NCBI RefSeq assembly: GCF_020103695.1
Contig: NZ_JAHXBF010000022.1
Span: 62,001-126,000, forward strand
From: Hyalangium versicolor
Lineage (GTDB): Bacteria > Myxococcota > Myxococcia > Myxococcales > Myxococcaceae
Reading direction: 5' to 3'
DNA: 64,000 nucleotides
Shown: positions 1-9,040 of the stretch, in pieces
How the letters are laid out: every line of letters starts with the position of its first letter
Numbering within the stretch: position 1 is the first letter of the stretch
Position numbers and translations under genes: made by a program
The notes under the pieces: model-generated
Told to the model about the DNA's origin: nothing
Database searches by the model: none
The model's input: the letters and a program-made list of their open reading frames with translations, nothing else

Positions 1-827
1 TCGCCCGAGGCGCCGCCACATGCCGCAAGCAGGATCGCGTCCTCTCCTTCGCCCTCACCCAGCGGGCGCTTGCGCTCGCGCCCGACGACTATGGCGTGCG
101 CACCGCCCACGCCGAGAGCCTCCTCTCCGTGGATGAGCGCACCGCCGCCGCCCACCTGCTGGACGCCATCCTCCAGACCCAGCCGCAGAACGCCATCCGC
201 GCCCGCTTCCTGCGCGCCCAGCTCGCCGACGAGGAATCCGAGAGCGCCCTCGTCGTGAAGCTGGCCCAACCTCTCACCGAGGATCCCGAGTACGGCCCCC
301 AGGCCCGCGCCCTGCTCGCCCGGCACCAGGCCGTCCTCCAGTCCCAGGCCCAGGCCCGCGAGTCCCTCGCCCGCGAGGAACAGGACGCCGCCCACCGCGC
401 CGCCCAGGCTCAGGAGGTAGCAGCCCATCACACCCCTGAGTCCGAACTCACCTCCTCCCGCTCGGGCAAGGAGGCCTGGAGCGCTCGCGGCACCCTCAAG
501 AGCGGCGGGCAGCGCACCTTCCACACGCGCAACCTCCAGGCCGGCGCCACCTACACCTTCCACGCCACCGGCACCTGCTCCGGCCCCTCCAAGCAGGGGC
601 GCAAGGCCCGAATCGCACCGACAGTGGATCTCTTTGGACAAGACTTCCGGGTGCGCATCGGCTCCCTCGATCCCATGCCCCTCAAGGTAGGAGTGGAGCC
701 CGAGCAGAACGCCCTGTCCTTCCGCGCGCCGGAGAACAACCCTCAGATCTTCCTGGAGGATCGGACATCGATCCGTCCGGACGGTCCTCGTTGTACGATC
801 AGCGATGTAGCGGTCCGTAGCCCCTGA
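1..827 (+). CDS. C-terminal part of a secreted or helical-repeat protein (partial)
   Basis: The reading frame that ends with TGA at 825-827 is open to the left edge of the window (first full codon at base 3), so the true start lies outside. The first ~110 visible residues are Ala/Gln/Arg-rich and helical with TPR-like spacing (for example ALTQRALALAPDDYGVRT). They are followed by a charged Gln/Glu-rich helix, a Ser-rich linker and a C-terminal ~95 residues that look beta-rich (RTFHTRNLQAGATYTFHA). The product may be a tetratricopeptide protein with a beta-sandwich tail. I do not recognise the family. It ends about 180 bp before mglB and is probably not part of that operon. Confidence 0.6.
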   Translation, partial: ARGAATCRKQDRVLSFALTQRALALAPDDYGVRTAHAESLLSVDERTAAAHLLDAILQTQPQNAIRARFLRAQLADEESESALVVKLAQPLTEDPEYGPQARALLARHQAVLQSQAQARESLAREEQDAAHRAAQAQEVAAHHTPESELTSSRSGKEAWSARGTLKSGGQRTFHTRNLQAGATYTFHATGTCSGPSKQGRKARIAPTVDLFGQDFRVRIGSLDPMPLKVGVEPEQNALSFRAPENNPQIFLEDRTSIRPDGPRCTISDVAVRSP

Positions 828-1009
828 ACCCAACCAAGGATCTCCGAGAGAGAACGGTCACGTAGCTTGCTGGACCCGGTGGCGTCTGCTAAGCATCCCG
901 CGGTTGGGAGCGACGCATCTAACCTCCGGGATTCACTCTGGAAACCCGGGGGCCCGCCGGAGCGCGGGGAGAAGCGAACGCTGAGGAGCGTAGAGGAGCG
1001 GATACGCCC

Positions 1010-1489
1010 ATGGGCACGCAACTGGTGATGTACGAAGAGGAGTTCACCAAGATCAACGCGGTTTGCGACCGGCTCACCAAGGACGCGAACGCGAAGGTGG
1101 TGTTCCTCGTCGACAAGAACGGGCAGCTCATCTCCTCGGCGGGGCAGACCCAGAACATCGACACCACGTCTCTGGCCTCGCTGACGGCCGGCAACGTGGC
1201 GGCGATGGGCGGGTTGGCCAAGCTGATCGGGGAGAACGAGTTCCCGAATCAATTCCACGAGGGAGCGAAGGACTCTCTCTACATGACCATCGTCGGCAGT
1301 CGGGTGGTGCTGGTCGTCATCTTTGACAACCGCACCAGCCTCGGTCTGGTCCGCCTGCGCATCAAGAAGGCCAGCGATGAGCTGACCAAGATCTTCGAGA
1401 GCCTGGTGAAGAAGACCGACACTCCCGGGATCGGCTCGCCGTTCGCCGAAATCTCCGACGACGATATCGACAACCTCTTCAGCGAGTAA
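1010..1489 (+). CDS. mglB: MglB, roadblock/LC7 GTPase-activating protein for MglA
   Basis: This 159-residue protein starts MGTQLVMYEEEF and ends in an acidic tail. Length and sequence match what I remember of Myxococcus xanthus MglB almost residue for residue. MglB is a roadblock/LC7 homodimer that acts as the GAP for the Ras-like GTPase MglA. It sits mainly at the lagging cell pole and sets front-rear polarity for both gliding and type IV pilus motility. The ATG is preceded by a GAGGAG-like ribosome site. mglA starts 11 bp after the stop codon, as in the known mglBA operon. The preceding ~180 bp (828-1009) must hold the promoter, but I could not identify a convincing -35/-10 or -24/-12 pair. 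Confidence 0.97.
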   Translation: MGTQLVMYEEEFTKINAVCDRLTKDANAKVVFLVDKNGQLISSAGQTQNIDTTSLASLTAGNVAAMGGLAKLIGENEFPNQFHEGAKDSLYMTIVGSRVVLVVIFDNRTSLGLVRLRIKKASDELTKIFESLVKKTDTPGIGSPFAEISDDDIDNLFSE

Positions 1490-1500
1490 CCCGGGAAGCC

Positions 1501-2088
1501 ATGTCCTTCATCAACTACTCCTCCCGCGAGATCAACTGCAAGATCGTCTATTACGGACCGGGCCTCTGCGGGAAGACGACCAACCTTCAGTACATCTACA
1601 ACAAGACCGCGGCCGACACGAAGGGCAAGCTGATCTCGCTCTCCACCGAGACAGACCGCACGCTCTTCTTCGACTTCCTGCCGCTGTCGCTCGGTGAGAT
1701 CCGCGGCTTCAAGACGCGCTTCCACCTGTACACGGTGCCGGGCCAGGTCTTCTACGACGCCAGCCGCAAGCTGATCCTCAAGGGCGTGGACGGCGTGGTG
1801 TTCGTGGCCGACAGCCAGATCGAGCGCATGGAAGCGAACATGGAGTCGCTCGAGAACCTGCGCATCAACCTGGCCGAGCAGGGCTACGATCTGAACAAGA
1901 TCCCGTACGTCATGCAGTACAACAAGCGGGACCTGCCCAACGCGGTGACGGTCGAGGAGATCCGCAAGGCCCTCAACCCGCGCAACATCCCCGAGTACCA
2001 GGCGGTTGCTCCCACGGGAGTAGGCGTGTTCGACACGCTCAAGGCCGTGGCCAAGCTGGTGCTGACCGAGCTGCGCAAGGGCGGCTGA
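1501..2088 (+). CDS. mglA: MglA, Ras-like GTPase of motility and polarity
   Basis: This 195-residue small GTPase is the usual MglA length. The P-loop is GPGLCGKTTN (residues 19-28), the switch II region contains TVPGQ with Thr78 in place of the Asp normal in Ras-like proteins, and the base-recognition motif is NKRD. In its GTP form MglA marks the leading pole and recruits the Agl/Glt gliding complexes and the pilus machinery. GTP hydrolysis is stimulated by MglB, encoded just upstream. The Thr78 substitution is a known peculiarity of the MglA family rather than a defect. The gene overlaps nothing and is followed by ~95 bp before the next signal-peptide protein, so the downstream genes may be read from mglBA or from their own promoter. 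Confidence 0.97.
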   Translation: MSFINYSSREINCKIVYYGPGLCGKTTNLQYIYNKTAADTKGKLISLSTETDRTLFFDFLPLSLGEIRGFKTRFHLYTVPGQVFYDASRKLILKGVDGVVFVADSQIERMEANMESLENLRINLAEQGYDLNKIPYVMQYNKRDLPNAVTVEEIRKALNPRNIPEYQAVAPTGVGVFDTLKAVAKLVLTELRKGG

Positions 2089-2183
2089 TCAGCGGGCAGA
2101 CAGGCGGCCCTCCCCCCCTGCAACGTGGGGGGAGAAGGGTGGTATGACCTGTCCCGTGGGGTCGGCTCCACTCGAGGTCGCTC

Positions 2184-3110
2184 GTGCGTTCCGCTTGCTC
2201 CATTCTCTGTCTCCTCGCGGTGCTGGGCGCCGGGCTCGGACTGCCAGCACTGGCCGAGGGGGCCGCCACGAGCCCACCCGCCGCAGCCCCCGCGTCCGCG
2301 CCTGTCACGGCTCCCGCCGAGAGCGCGCCGACTCCTGCTCCCGCCGGTGCCTCTTCCACTGAGGTGACGACTTCGCCCGCGGCAGCTCCGTCCGCGGCGA
2401 CTCCGGCGGCTCCCAATGTGACCACGGTCACTCCGATTCCGGCGACGGCGGCTCCCGCAACCCCTGCCGCTGCTCCCGGCACCCGAGCCATTTCGCCGGT
2501 GCCTCCCGGGCCCGCGCCGCAGACAGCCGATGAGGCCTTCAACACGCGGGTGAAGACGCTGGAGGAGGAAGTCGTCGATCTGAAGGAGAAGATCTACCGC
2601 TCCAAGGCGCGCCTGCTGCTGCTGCAGGAGACGGTGCTCGGCGGAGATTTGTCCACGGGTGCTCGCGCGATCCTCTTCCACAAGAACGAGATGGGCAGCT
2701 CGTTCGTCCTGGAGTCGGTGGCGTACGCGCTGGACGGCGCGCCCATCTTCACCAAGGTGAACGAGGACGGAGACCTCGACAAGCGCGACGAGTTCGAGAT
2801 CTTCAACGGCCGCATCGTCCCCGGGCAGCACCAGATCGCCGTGCGCTTCGTGTACCGCGGCAACGGCTACGGCGTGTTCAGCTACCTCGAGGGCTACAAG
2901 TTCAAGGTCCAGTCCAGCTACACCTTCAACGCGGAGGCCACGAAGATCACCACCGTGCGCGTGGTGGGCTTCGAGAAGGGCGGGCTGACCACGGACCTGA
3001 AGGATCGCCCGTCGGTGCGCTACGACATCGAGGTATCGCGCGACACGGGCCCGGCCAAGCCGGCGAACGGGAAGGAGCCTTCCGCTTCCTCCCCCACCGA
3101 GACGAAGTAG
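2184..3110 (+). CDS. Secreted Ala/Pro-rich coiled-coil protein
   Basis: This 308-residue protein starts at a GTG with a clear signal peptide (about residues 1-24, cleavage near LPALA-EG). Residues ~25-110 are an Ala/Pro/Thr low-complexity linker, residues ~112-145 a predicted coiled coil (LEEEVVDLKEKI), and the remainder a compact domain ending in a Lys/Pro/Ser tail. Such proteins are often misannotated as acyltransferases because of the Ala/Pro linker; I see no catalytic motif. It is 11 bp upstream of the next gene and shares strand and style with the Glt-like genes behind it, so a role as a periplasmic spacer or scaffold of that complex is plausible but inferred. Confidence 0.8.
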   Translation: MRSACSILCLLAVLGAGLGLPALAEGAATSPPAAAPASAPVTAPAESAPTPAPAGASSTEVTTSPAAAPSAATPAAPNVTTVTPIPATAAPATPAAAPGTRAISPVPPGPAPQTADEAFNTRVKTLEEEVVDLKEKIYRSKARLLLLQETVLGGDLSTGARAILFHKNEMGSSFVLESVAYALDGAPIFTKVNEDGDLDKRDEFEIFNGRIVPGQHQIAVRFVYRGNGYGVFSYLEGYKFKVQSSYTFNAEATKITTVRVVGFEKGGLTTDLKDRPSVRYDIEVSRDTGPAKPANGKEPSASSPTETK

Positions 3111-3121
3111 GAGCCGCTCTG

Positions 3122-5530
3122 GTGAACGCGTCTCGTCTCCGTGCCCTGGCCTTCTCGGCGGTGATCACCCTGGGCCCCGCCGCGCGTGCCGCCGATGCGC
3201 CCGCACCCGCTCCTGCCTCCGAGCCCGCTTCCACGTCCGCGTCCGAACCCGGCCCCCTGAAGGTCGGCGGTGATGTGAACCGCCAGCTCGAGCAGGTGGA
3301 CAAGCAGCTCCAGAACGCCGACGAGAACATCCGCTTCGTGGAGACGCAGTTCACCCAGCGCTCCGAGCCGAGTGACGAAGAGGCCAAGCTGCGGCGCTTC
3401 TCCGACGGCGAGATTCAATACCTGCTGGGCGACTGGACCGCCGCCTCCGTCCTCTTCTACGACCTGGTGAGCGATCCCCGGTTCCGCAGCCACCCGCGCT
3501 ACCCGGACGCGCTCTTCTATCTGTCTGACTCGCTCCTGCAACAGCAGAACTACATCGGCGCGAAGCTCTACCTGCGCGAGCTGCTCTCGCTGCCTCCGAC
3601 GGAGCGGTACAAGGACGCGCTCACGCGCTACCTGTCCGTGGCCAGCCGGCTCAACCAGTTCGACGGCATCGACGACTACATCACCCAGGCCCGCAAGCTG
3701 TCCGGCGGACAGCTGCCTCCAGAGCTGGCGTACCTGCACGCCAAGTGGCTCTTCAAGCGCACGGACCTGAAGCCGGAGGATCGCATCGCCCGCGCCCGCG
3801 CCGCGTTCGAGCCGCTGACGCACTCCAACATCCGCATGGTCCGCCTGCAGAGCGCCTACCACCTGGGCGTTCTGTCCGTGCAGGCGGGGGACTACCCGGA
3901 CGCGATCCAGCGCTTCACCGAGCTGGCCGCCCTGCCCGCCAACGAGCCGGCTGAGAATCGCATCCGCGAGCTCGCCAATCTCTCCCTGGGCCGGCTGCTC
4001 TACGAGACGGGCAAGCTGGACGAAGCGCTCGACCGCTACCAGGAGATCGCCCGCGGCAGTGAGTCCTTCACGGACTCGCTCTACGAGATCGCCTGGACGT
4101 ACGTGAAGAAGGGCGACTTCGAGCTGGCCAAGAACGCCATCGACATCCTGCTGCTCGTGGACCCGGAGTCCCCGCTGGCACCAGATGCGCTGCTGCTCCA
4201 GGGGCAGCTGCTGCTGAAGCTGAAGAAGTACGAGGACGCCACGAGCTCGTACCAGGGCGTCATCGACGCGTACGGGCCGGTGCGGGACAGGTTGGATGAG
4301 CTGCTCACCCGCAACCAGGATCCGGTGACGTATTTCGACAACCTGCTGTCTCGCAACGACCGGACGCTGGACCTGAGCACGCTGCTGCCCCCGGTGGCCC
4401 TGCGCTACGCCCGGACCCAGGAAGAAGTGTCCAGCGCGGTGGCGCTCATCGGAGACCTCGACAGCGGCCGTAAGGGCGTGGGCGAGGCCCGGGATCTGGC
4501 CACCCGCATCATCCATGCGCTGGAAGACCGTGGGCTGGAGACGTTCCCCGAGCTTCAGGAGGGCTACACCCGCGCGGACGCCGTGGAGAGCGGGCTCACC
4601 CGCGTGGAGCAGGTGCTCGTCACGATCGAGTCCGCCGCCGCGCTGAAGCACCTGAGCGCCGAGGAGCGCGAGCAACTGGAGGCCGTGCGCAAGGAGCGCG
4701 AGGCCCTGGCCCAACGCTTCGCCTTGCTGCCCACCACGCAGCGCGAGTTGGAGGAGCGGCGCAAGCGGATGCAGACCCGCGTGGACGAGCTGGACCGCGA
4801 GGCCTTCCGCCTGGGCTACGAGCTGCAGAGCCTGAGCGCCATTGCCACCGCCATCCGCAAGTGGGTGGAGGACACGCGCACCGAGCGCAAGACGTCTCCC
4901 GAAGAGGAGATTCAGTTCCTCGCCCAGCTCCAGACGGAGTCGGACACGGTGGTGCGTACGCAAGAGGAGCTGGCGCAGACCCGCACCAAACTCGCGGACG
5001 AGCGCAACGCCGTGGCCACCGCCGTGGCCGGCGAGGAGCGGATCCGCCAGGACTTCTACGAGGTGCTGCGACGGGAGCACGCGCTGATCGCCTCGTTCGC
5101 GGAGCGGCTGCCCGAGAACGTGGGCGAGCTGCTGGCTCGGCTCCAGGAGGTGCGCGAGCGCACGGATGGGCTGCGCGGGCGCGTGACGACGGCCAAGGCC
5201 TCGCTGCGAGATCAGCTCGAGCGCCGAGGCCGCGTCATCCGCGACAAGGTCCGGGCCGAGCAGTCCCTGCTCGCACAGTACGAGTCGGAGGTGATCGCCG
5301 CCTCCGGAGACGCTCGCAACCTCGTGGGCCGCATCGCCTACGACAGCTTCCGCCGCGTGCGGCAGCAGTTCTACGACCTCGTCCTCAAGGGAGACGTGGG
5401 CATCGTGGACGTGGCCTTCACCCGCAAGCAGGACAAGACGTCGGAGATCCAGAAGCTGTCCGGGCAGAAGGATGAGGAGCTTCGCACGCTGGAGAAGGAC
5501 TTCCGGGAAGTCCTCAAGGACATCGAGTAA
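3122..5530 (+). CDS. Periplasmic TPR and coiled-coil scaffold protein
   Basis: This 802-residue protein starts at a GTG with an N-terminal signal peptide (about 1-24). An acidic coiled coil at ~45-75 is followed by tandem TPR-like helical pairs (about 85-380, with typical YEIAWTYVKKGDFELAKNAI spacing). Long charged coiled coils fill ~470-740. There is no enzymatic motif. It begins 11 bp after the preceding gene and ends 3 bp before the GltD-like gene, so it is almost certainly co-transcribed. Large secreted TPR proteins (GltC, GltD, GltE) are core parts of the M. xanthus gliding complex. This gene may be the local counterpart of one of them, but I cannot assign it to GltC with confidence. Confidence 0.85.
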   Translation: MNASRLRALAFSAVITLGPAARAADAPAPAPASEPASTSASEPGPLKVGGDVNRQLEQVDKQLQNADENIRFVETQFTQRSEPSDEEAKLRRFSDGEIQYLLGDWTAASVLFYDLVSDPRFRSHPRYPDALFYLSDSLLQQQNYIGAKLYLRELLSLPPTERYKDALTRYLSVASRLNQFDGIDDYITQARKLSGGQLPPELAYLHAKWLFKRTDLKPEDRIARARAAFEPLTHSNIRMVRLQSAYHLGVLSVQAGDYPDAIQRFTELAALPANEPAENRIRELANLSLGRLLYETGKLDEALDRYQEIARGSESFTDSLYEIAWTYVKKGDFELAKNAIDILLLVDPESPLAPDALLLQGQLLLKLKKYEDATSSYQGVIDAYGPVRDRLDELLTRNQDPVTYFDNLLSRNDRTLDLSTLLPPVALRYARTQEEVSSAVALIGDLDSGRKGVGEARDLATRIIHALEDRGLETFPELQEGYTRADAVESGLTRVEQVLVTIESAAALKHLSAEEREQLEAVRKEREALAQRFALLPTTQRELEERRKRMQTRVDELDREAFRLGYELQSLSAIATAIRKWVEDTRTERKTSPEEEIQFLAQLQTESDTVVRTQEELAQTRTKLADERNAVATAVAGEERIRQDFYEVLRREHALIASFAERLPENVGELLARLQEVRERTDGLRGRVTTAKASLRDQLERRGRVIRDKVRAEQSLLAQYESEVIAASGDARNLVGRIAYDSFRRVRQQFYDLVLKGDVGIVDVAFTRKQDKTSEIQKLSGQKDEELRTLEKDFREVLKDIE

Positions 5531-5533
5531 GCG

Positions 5534-8500
5534 ATGCGCCGGCTCCTGCTCACCCTGCTCGTGCTGACGTCCCTGGCCGCTCCCGCGCAGCAGCCGGGTG
5601 CGAAGGCCAGCAGTGCGAAGGCCAGCGGAGCCAAGACCCGCAAGACGAGCGGTGCCAAGACGGGTGGCGAACAGTCCTCGCCCCCAGCGAAGCCCAGCGA
5701 ACCGGCCGCGGCAGGCACGAGCGCAGCCCCTGCCCCAACGAACGAGAGCGCCCCACCGCCTCCCGCCGCGCCCGAGCCCGCGAAGCAGCAGAGCCGCTAC
5801 CTGGAGGGCCTGGGCCGCACGCCCGAGGAAGATGCGCTGCTGCGGGACATCAGCGACGCCCTCCGGAACTACGAGGAGGAATCGGCCGACTTCCGCCGCG
5901 AGGTGCAGCTCCTGGTGGAGCGCAAGTACGAGGAGAAGCGCAACGGCCTGGGCGCCTCGTACGAGAAGCTCATCGGAGAGCTGGAGATCAAGGAGCGCAA
6001 GGAGCGGTTGGACGCCATCGCCCGCTTCGAGGAGTTCCTGCGCCGCTACCCGCTGGAGCCGCGCTACTCGCCAGATGTGATGTTCCGCCTGGCCGAGCTC
6101 TACTACGAGCGCTCCAGCGACGAGCACCTCGCCGCCATGCGCGAGCACGAGGAGAAGCTCAAGGCGCTGCCCGAAGGCGCCGATGCTCCTCCCGAGCCCG
6201 AGGCGAGCTTCGCCCCCTCCATCGCCATCTACACGCGGCTCATCAACGACTTCCCGAAGTACCGGCTCAACGACGCCGTCTGGTACCTGCTGGGCTACTG
6301 CATGGAGAAGCAGGGCCAGTTCGACGAGAGCCGCGCCACCTATGAAGAGCTGATCGCCCGCTACCCTACGAGCCGCTTCGCCACCGAGGCATGGGTGCGC
6401 ATCGGCGAGTACTGGTTCGACTCGTACAGCGACCCGATGGCGCTCACCAAGGCCGCCGAGGCCTACGAAGCCGCCACGAAGGACAAGACCCACCCGCTCT
6501 ACGACAAGGCGCTCTACAAGCTGGGGTGGACGTACTACCGGATGGACCGGTTCGACGAGGCGGTGGATCGCTTCCTCGCGCTCGCGGACTTCTACGAGGC
6601 CCAGAAGGAGGCCAAGGGCGACGAGGCCGGCGGTGGCGATCTCCGCGAGGAGGCCCTCCAGTACGTGGCCGTCTCCCTGGCGGACGACACCTGGGGCGGA
6701 CTGCCCAAGGCCCAGGCACTCTTCGCTCAGCGAGGCCCTCGTCCGTACGAGGCCGACATCTACCGGCGCCTGGGCAACATCTGGTTCGACCAGACCAACC
6801 ACACAGCCGCCATCGAGGCCTACCGGCTGGTGCTGCAGAAGGAGCCCCTGGCTCCGGACGCGCCGCAGATCCAGCAGAAGATCGTCCAGGCCTACGAGCG
6901 GGACCGGAAGATGGACGAGTCCTACGCCGAAGCCGAGCGGCTGGCCACCGCCTACGCGCCGGGCTCCGACTGGTACAAGGATCACCAGAGCGAGCCGGAT
7001 GTGCTCGCCACCGCGGACGATCTGGCCGAGAAGAGCCTCTACCGCACCGCGCTCTACCACCACCAGCAGGCGCAGGCCTTCAAGAAGGACGGCAAGTACG
7101 ACCAGGCGCTCGTCGGCTACCAGGTGGCCGCGCGCGCCTACGGCGCCTATCTGGATCGCTTCCCGCGCACCAAGAGCAGCTACGAGATGCGGTACTACTA
7201 CGCCGAGTGCCTCTACAACTCGTTCCAGTTCGCCCTGGCGGCGAAGAGCTACGAGGAGGTGCGGGACTCGCGGCTGGACAACCGGTTCCTCTCCGAGGCG
7301 GCCTTCAGCGCGGTGCTCTCGTGGCAGAAGCAGCTCGCCGAGGACGTGAAGGCGGGCAAGGCGAAGGAGTACAAGCCCCTGCGCTCCGCCGAGCGCCCCG
7401 CCGGTGAGGTGGTCCAGGTCATCCCCCTGGTCGAGCCCGAGCCCCAGCTCGTCGCGGCCTCGGACGCGTACGTGGCGGTGCTGCCCAAGGACGAGAAGAG
7501 CCCCGGCATCGCGTACCAGGCCGCGGAGCTGTACTACTCGCACAACGACTTCCCCGAGGCCCGCAAGCGCTTCGAGCAGATCGTCAAGAGCTACCCGAAG
7601 CACGAAGTGGCCCGCTTCTCCACCAACCTCATCGTCGAGAGCTTCCTCATCGACAAGGACTGGCGCAGCGTCGAGAGCGTGGCGGGCCGGCTCGCGGACA
7701 ACAAAGACGTTATCGATCCATCGACCGACCTCTACAAGAGCCTCGTGAAATTCAAGCTCGGTGGCCGCTTCAACCTGGCCCAGGAGCTCATGGATCAGCA
7801 GAAGTACGAGGAGGCCGCCGCCAAGTTCATCGAGCTGGTGGATGAGGCGCCTCGCCACGAGTTCGCCGACAAGGCGCTCAACAACGCCGCCGTCTGCTAC
7901 GAGAAGAGCCTCCGGTTCGACTCGGCGCTCAAGCTCTACGAGCGCATCTACCGCGAATACCCCACCTCCACCCTGGCGGACGCCGCGCTCTTCCGCGTCG
8001 CGGTGAACGCGGAGAACTCGTACGACTTCGACAAGGCCGTGGTCAGCTACCAGAAGCTGGTGAAGGACTACCCCGCCTCCAAGGACCGCGAGGCCGCGCT
8101 CTACAACTCCGCGCGCCTGCTCGAGGGCCAGCAGCGCTACGCCGACGCGGCCGCCGCCTTCCTGCGCTACGCGGACCTGTTCCCCAACTCGGAGGACGCG
8201 CCGAAGAACCAGTTCCGCGCCGCCCTCATCTACGAGAAGCAGGAGGACTGGAAGGGGCAGATCCGCGCGCTCAACGAGTTCGTGGAGAAGTTCTCCAAGA
8301 AGCCCGCGCAGGCGGAATTGGTCGTGGACGCCCGGCGCCGCATCGGCGACGCGTACAAGAAGCTGGGCAAGACCAAGGAGGCCCAGCGCGCCTGGGAGGA
8401 CGCCGCGTTCGAGTTCGATCGCCGCAAGCTCAAGCCGGACACGGCTCCCATCGCCGCGGACGCCGCCGCCTACAGCCGCTTCCAGCTGGCCGAGTTCGAG

Positions 8501-9040
8501 TTCGAGAAGTTCGACAAGCTGAAGATCGGCGGCAACGGCAAGGCCCTGACCAACAGCTTCACGGCCAAGCGTGCCGCGGTGAAGACCGTCAACGAGGCCT
8601 ACACCAAGGTCATCGCCTACAAGCGCGTGGAGTGGTCCCTGGCCGCCTTCTACCGCAAGGGCTACACGCTGGAGCGCTTCGCGAACACCATCATCGAGAC
8701 GCCCATCCCCCCAGACGTGAAGCGCCTGGGCGAGGAGGCCGTGGTCACCTACCAGGACCAGCTCGCCCAGCAGACGGCGACACTCGAGGACGCAGCGGTG
8801 GAGAGCTACACAGCCACGATCCAGGAGGCGCGCAAGTACCGCGTCTCCAACGAGTGGACGCGGCGCACGCTCGAGTCGCTCAACCGCTACCGCCCCAAGG
8901 AGTATCCGGTCCTCAAGGAGCCCAAGCAGGCCATCTCCTCGGACTCGGTCTACCCCGACGGCCTGGTGGGCGAGCTGCTCGGTCCCGAGCGCCCCGCGGA
9001 CAAGGCGCCCCAGAAGCTGACCGGTGGAGGTGAAAAGTGA
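5534..9040 (+). CDS. GltD/AgmU-like large periplasmic TPR protein
   Basis: This 1168-residue protein has a signal peptide (~1-19) and a Lys/Ala/Pro linker to ~80. The rest is almost entirely TPR repeats (RLAELYYERSS, YKLGWTYYRMDRFDEAVDRF, ALFRVAVNAENSYDFDKAV). Size, secretion and repeat content fit GltD (AgmU) of the M. xanthus gliding machine. The next three genes follow the gltD-gltE-gltF-gltG order. GltD is a periplasmic scaffold that links inner-membrane motor parts to the outer-membrane focal-adhesion complex. The next gene starts inside its stop codon (GTGA overlap). The Nfs spore-coat export machine uses paralogues of the same proteins, so this could belong to either function or to a third. 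Confidence 0.8.
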   Translation: MRRLLLTLLVLTSLAAPAQQPGAKASSAKASGAKTRKTSGAKTGGEQSSPPAKPSEPAAAGTSAAPAPTNESAPPPPAAPEPAKQQSRYLEGLGRTPEEDALLRDISDALRNYEEESADFRREVQLLVERKYEEKRNGLGASYEKLIGELEIKERKERLDAIARFEEFLRRYPLEPRYSPDVMFRLAELYYERSSDEHLAAMREHEEKLKALPEGADAPPEPEASFAPSIAIYTRLINDFPKYRLNDAVWYLLGYCMEKQGQFDESRATYEELIARYPTSRFATEAWVRIGEYWFDSYSDPMALTKAAEAYEAATKDKTHPLYDKALYKLGWTYYRMDRFDEAVDRFLALADFYEAQKEAKGDEAGGGDLREEALQYVAVSLADDTWGGLPKAQALFAQRGPRPYEADIYRRLGNIWFDQTNHTAAIEAYRLVLQKEPLAPDAPQIQQKIVQAYERDRKMDESYAEAERLATAYAPGSDWYKDHQSEPDVLATADDLAEKSLYRTALYHHQQAQAFKKDGKYDQALVGYQVAARAYGAYLDRFPRTKSSYEMRYYYAECLYNSFQFALAAKSYEEVRDSRLDNRFLSEAAFSAVLSWQKQLAEDVKAGKAKEYKPLRSAERPAGEVVQVIPLVEPEPQLVAASDAYVAVLPKDEKSPGIAYQAAELYYSHNDFPEARKRFEQIVKSYPKHEVARFSTNLIVESFLIDKDWRSVESVAGRLADNKDVIDPSTDLYKSLVKFKLGGRFNLAQELMDQQKYEEAAAKFIELVDEAPRHEFADKALNNAAVCYEKSLRFDSALKLYERIYREYPTSTLADAALFRVAVNAENSYDFDKAVVSYQKLVKDYPASKDREAALYNSARLLEGQQRYADAAAAFLRYADLFPNSEDAPKNQFRAALIYEKQEDWKGQIRALNEFVEKFSKKPAQAELVVDARRRIGDAYKKLGKTKEAQRAWEDAAFEFDRRKLKPDTAPIAADAAAYSRFQLAEFEFEKFDKLKIGGNGKALTNSFTAKRAAVKTVNEAYTKVIAYKRVEWSLAAFYRKGYTLERFANTIIETPIPPDVKRLGEEAVVTYQDQLAQQTATLEDAAVESYTATIQEARKYRVSNEWTRRTLESLNRYRPKEYPVLKEPKQAISSDSVYPDGLVGELLGPERPADKAPQKLTGGGEK

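Noticed and set aside
3020..7858. Open frame of 1612 codons on the - strand
   Set aside because: It is the antisense of the high-G+C TPR genes at 3122-9040; its Leu/Val/Arg/Gly-rich composition is typical of shadow frames and the sense genes have signal peptides and domains.
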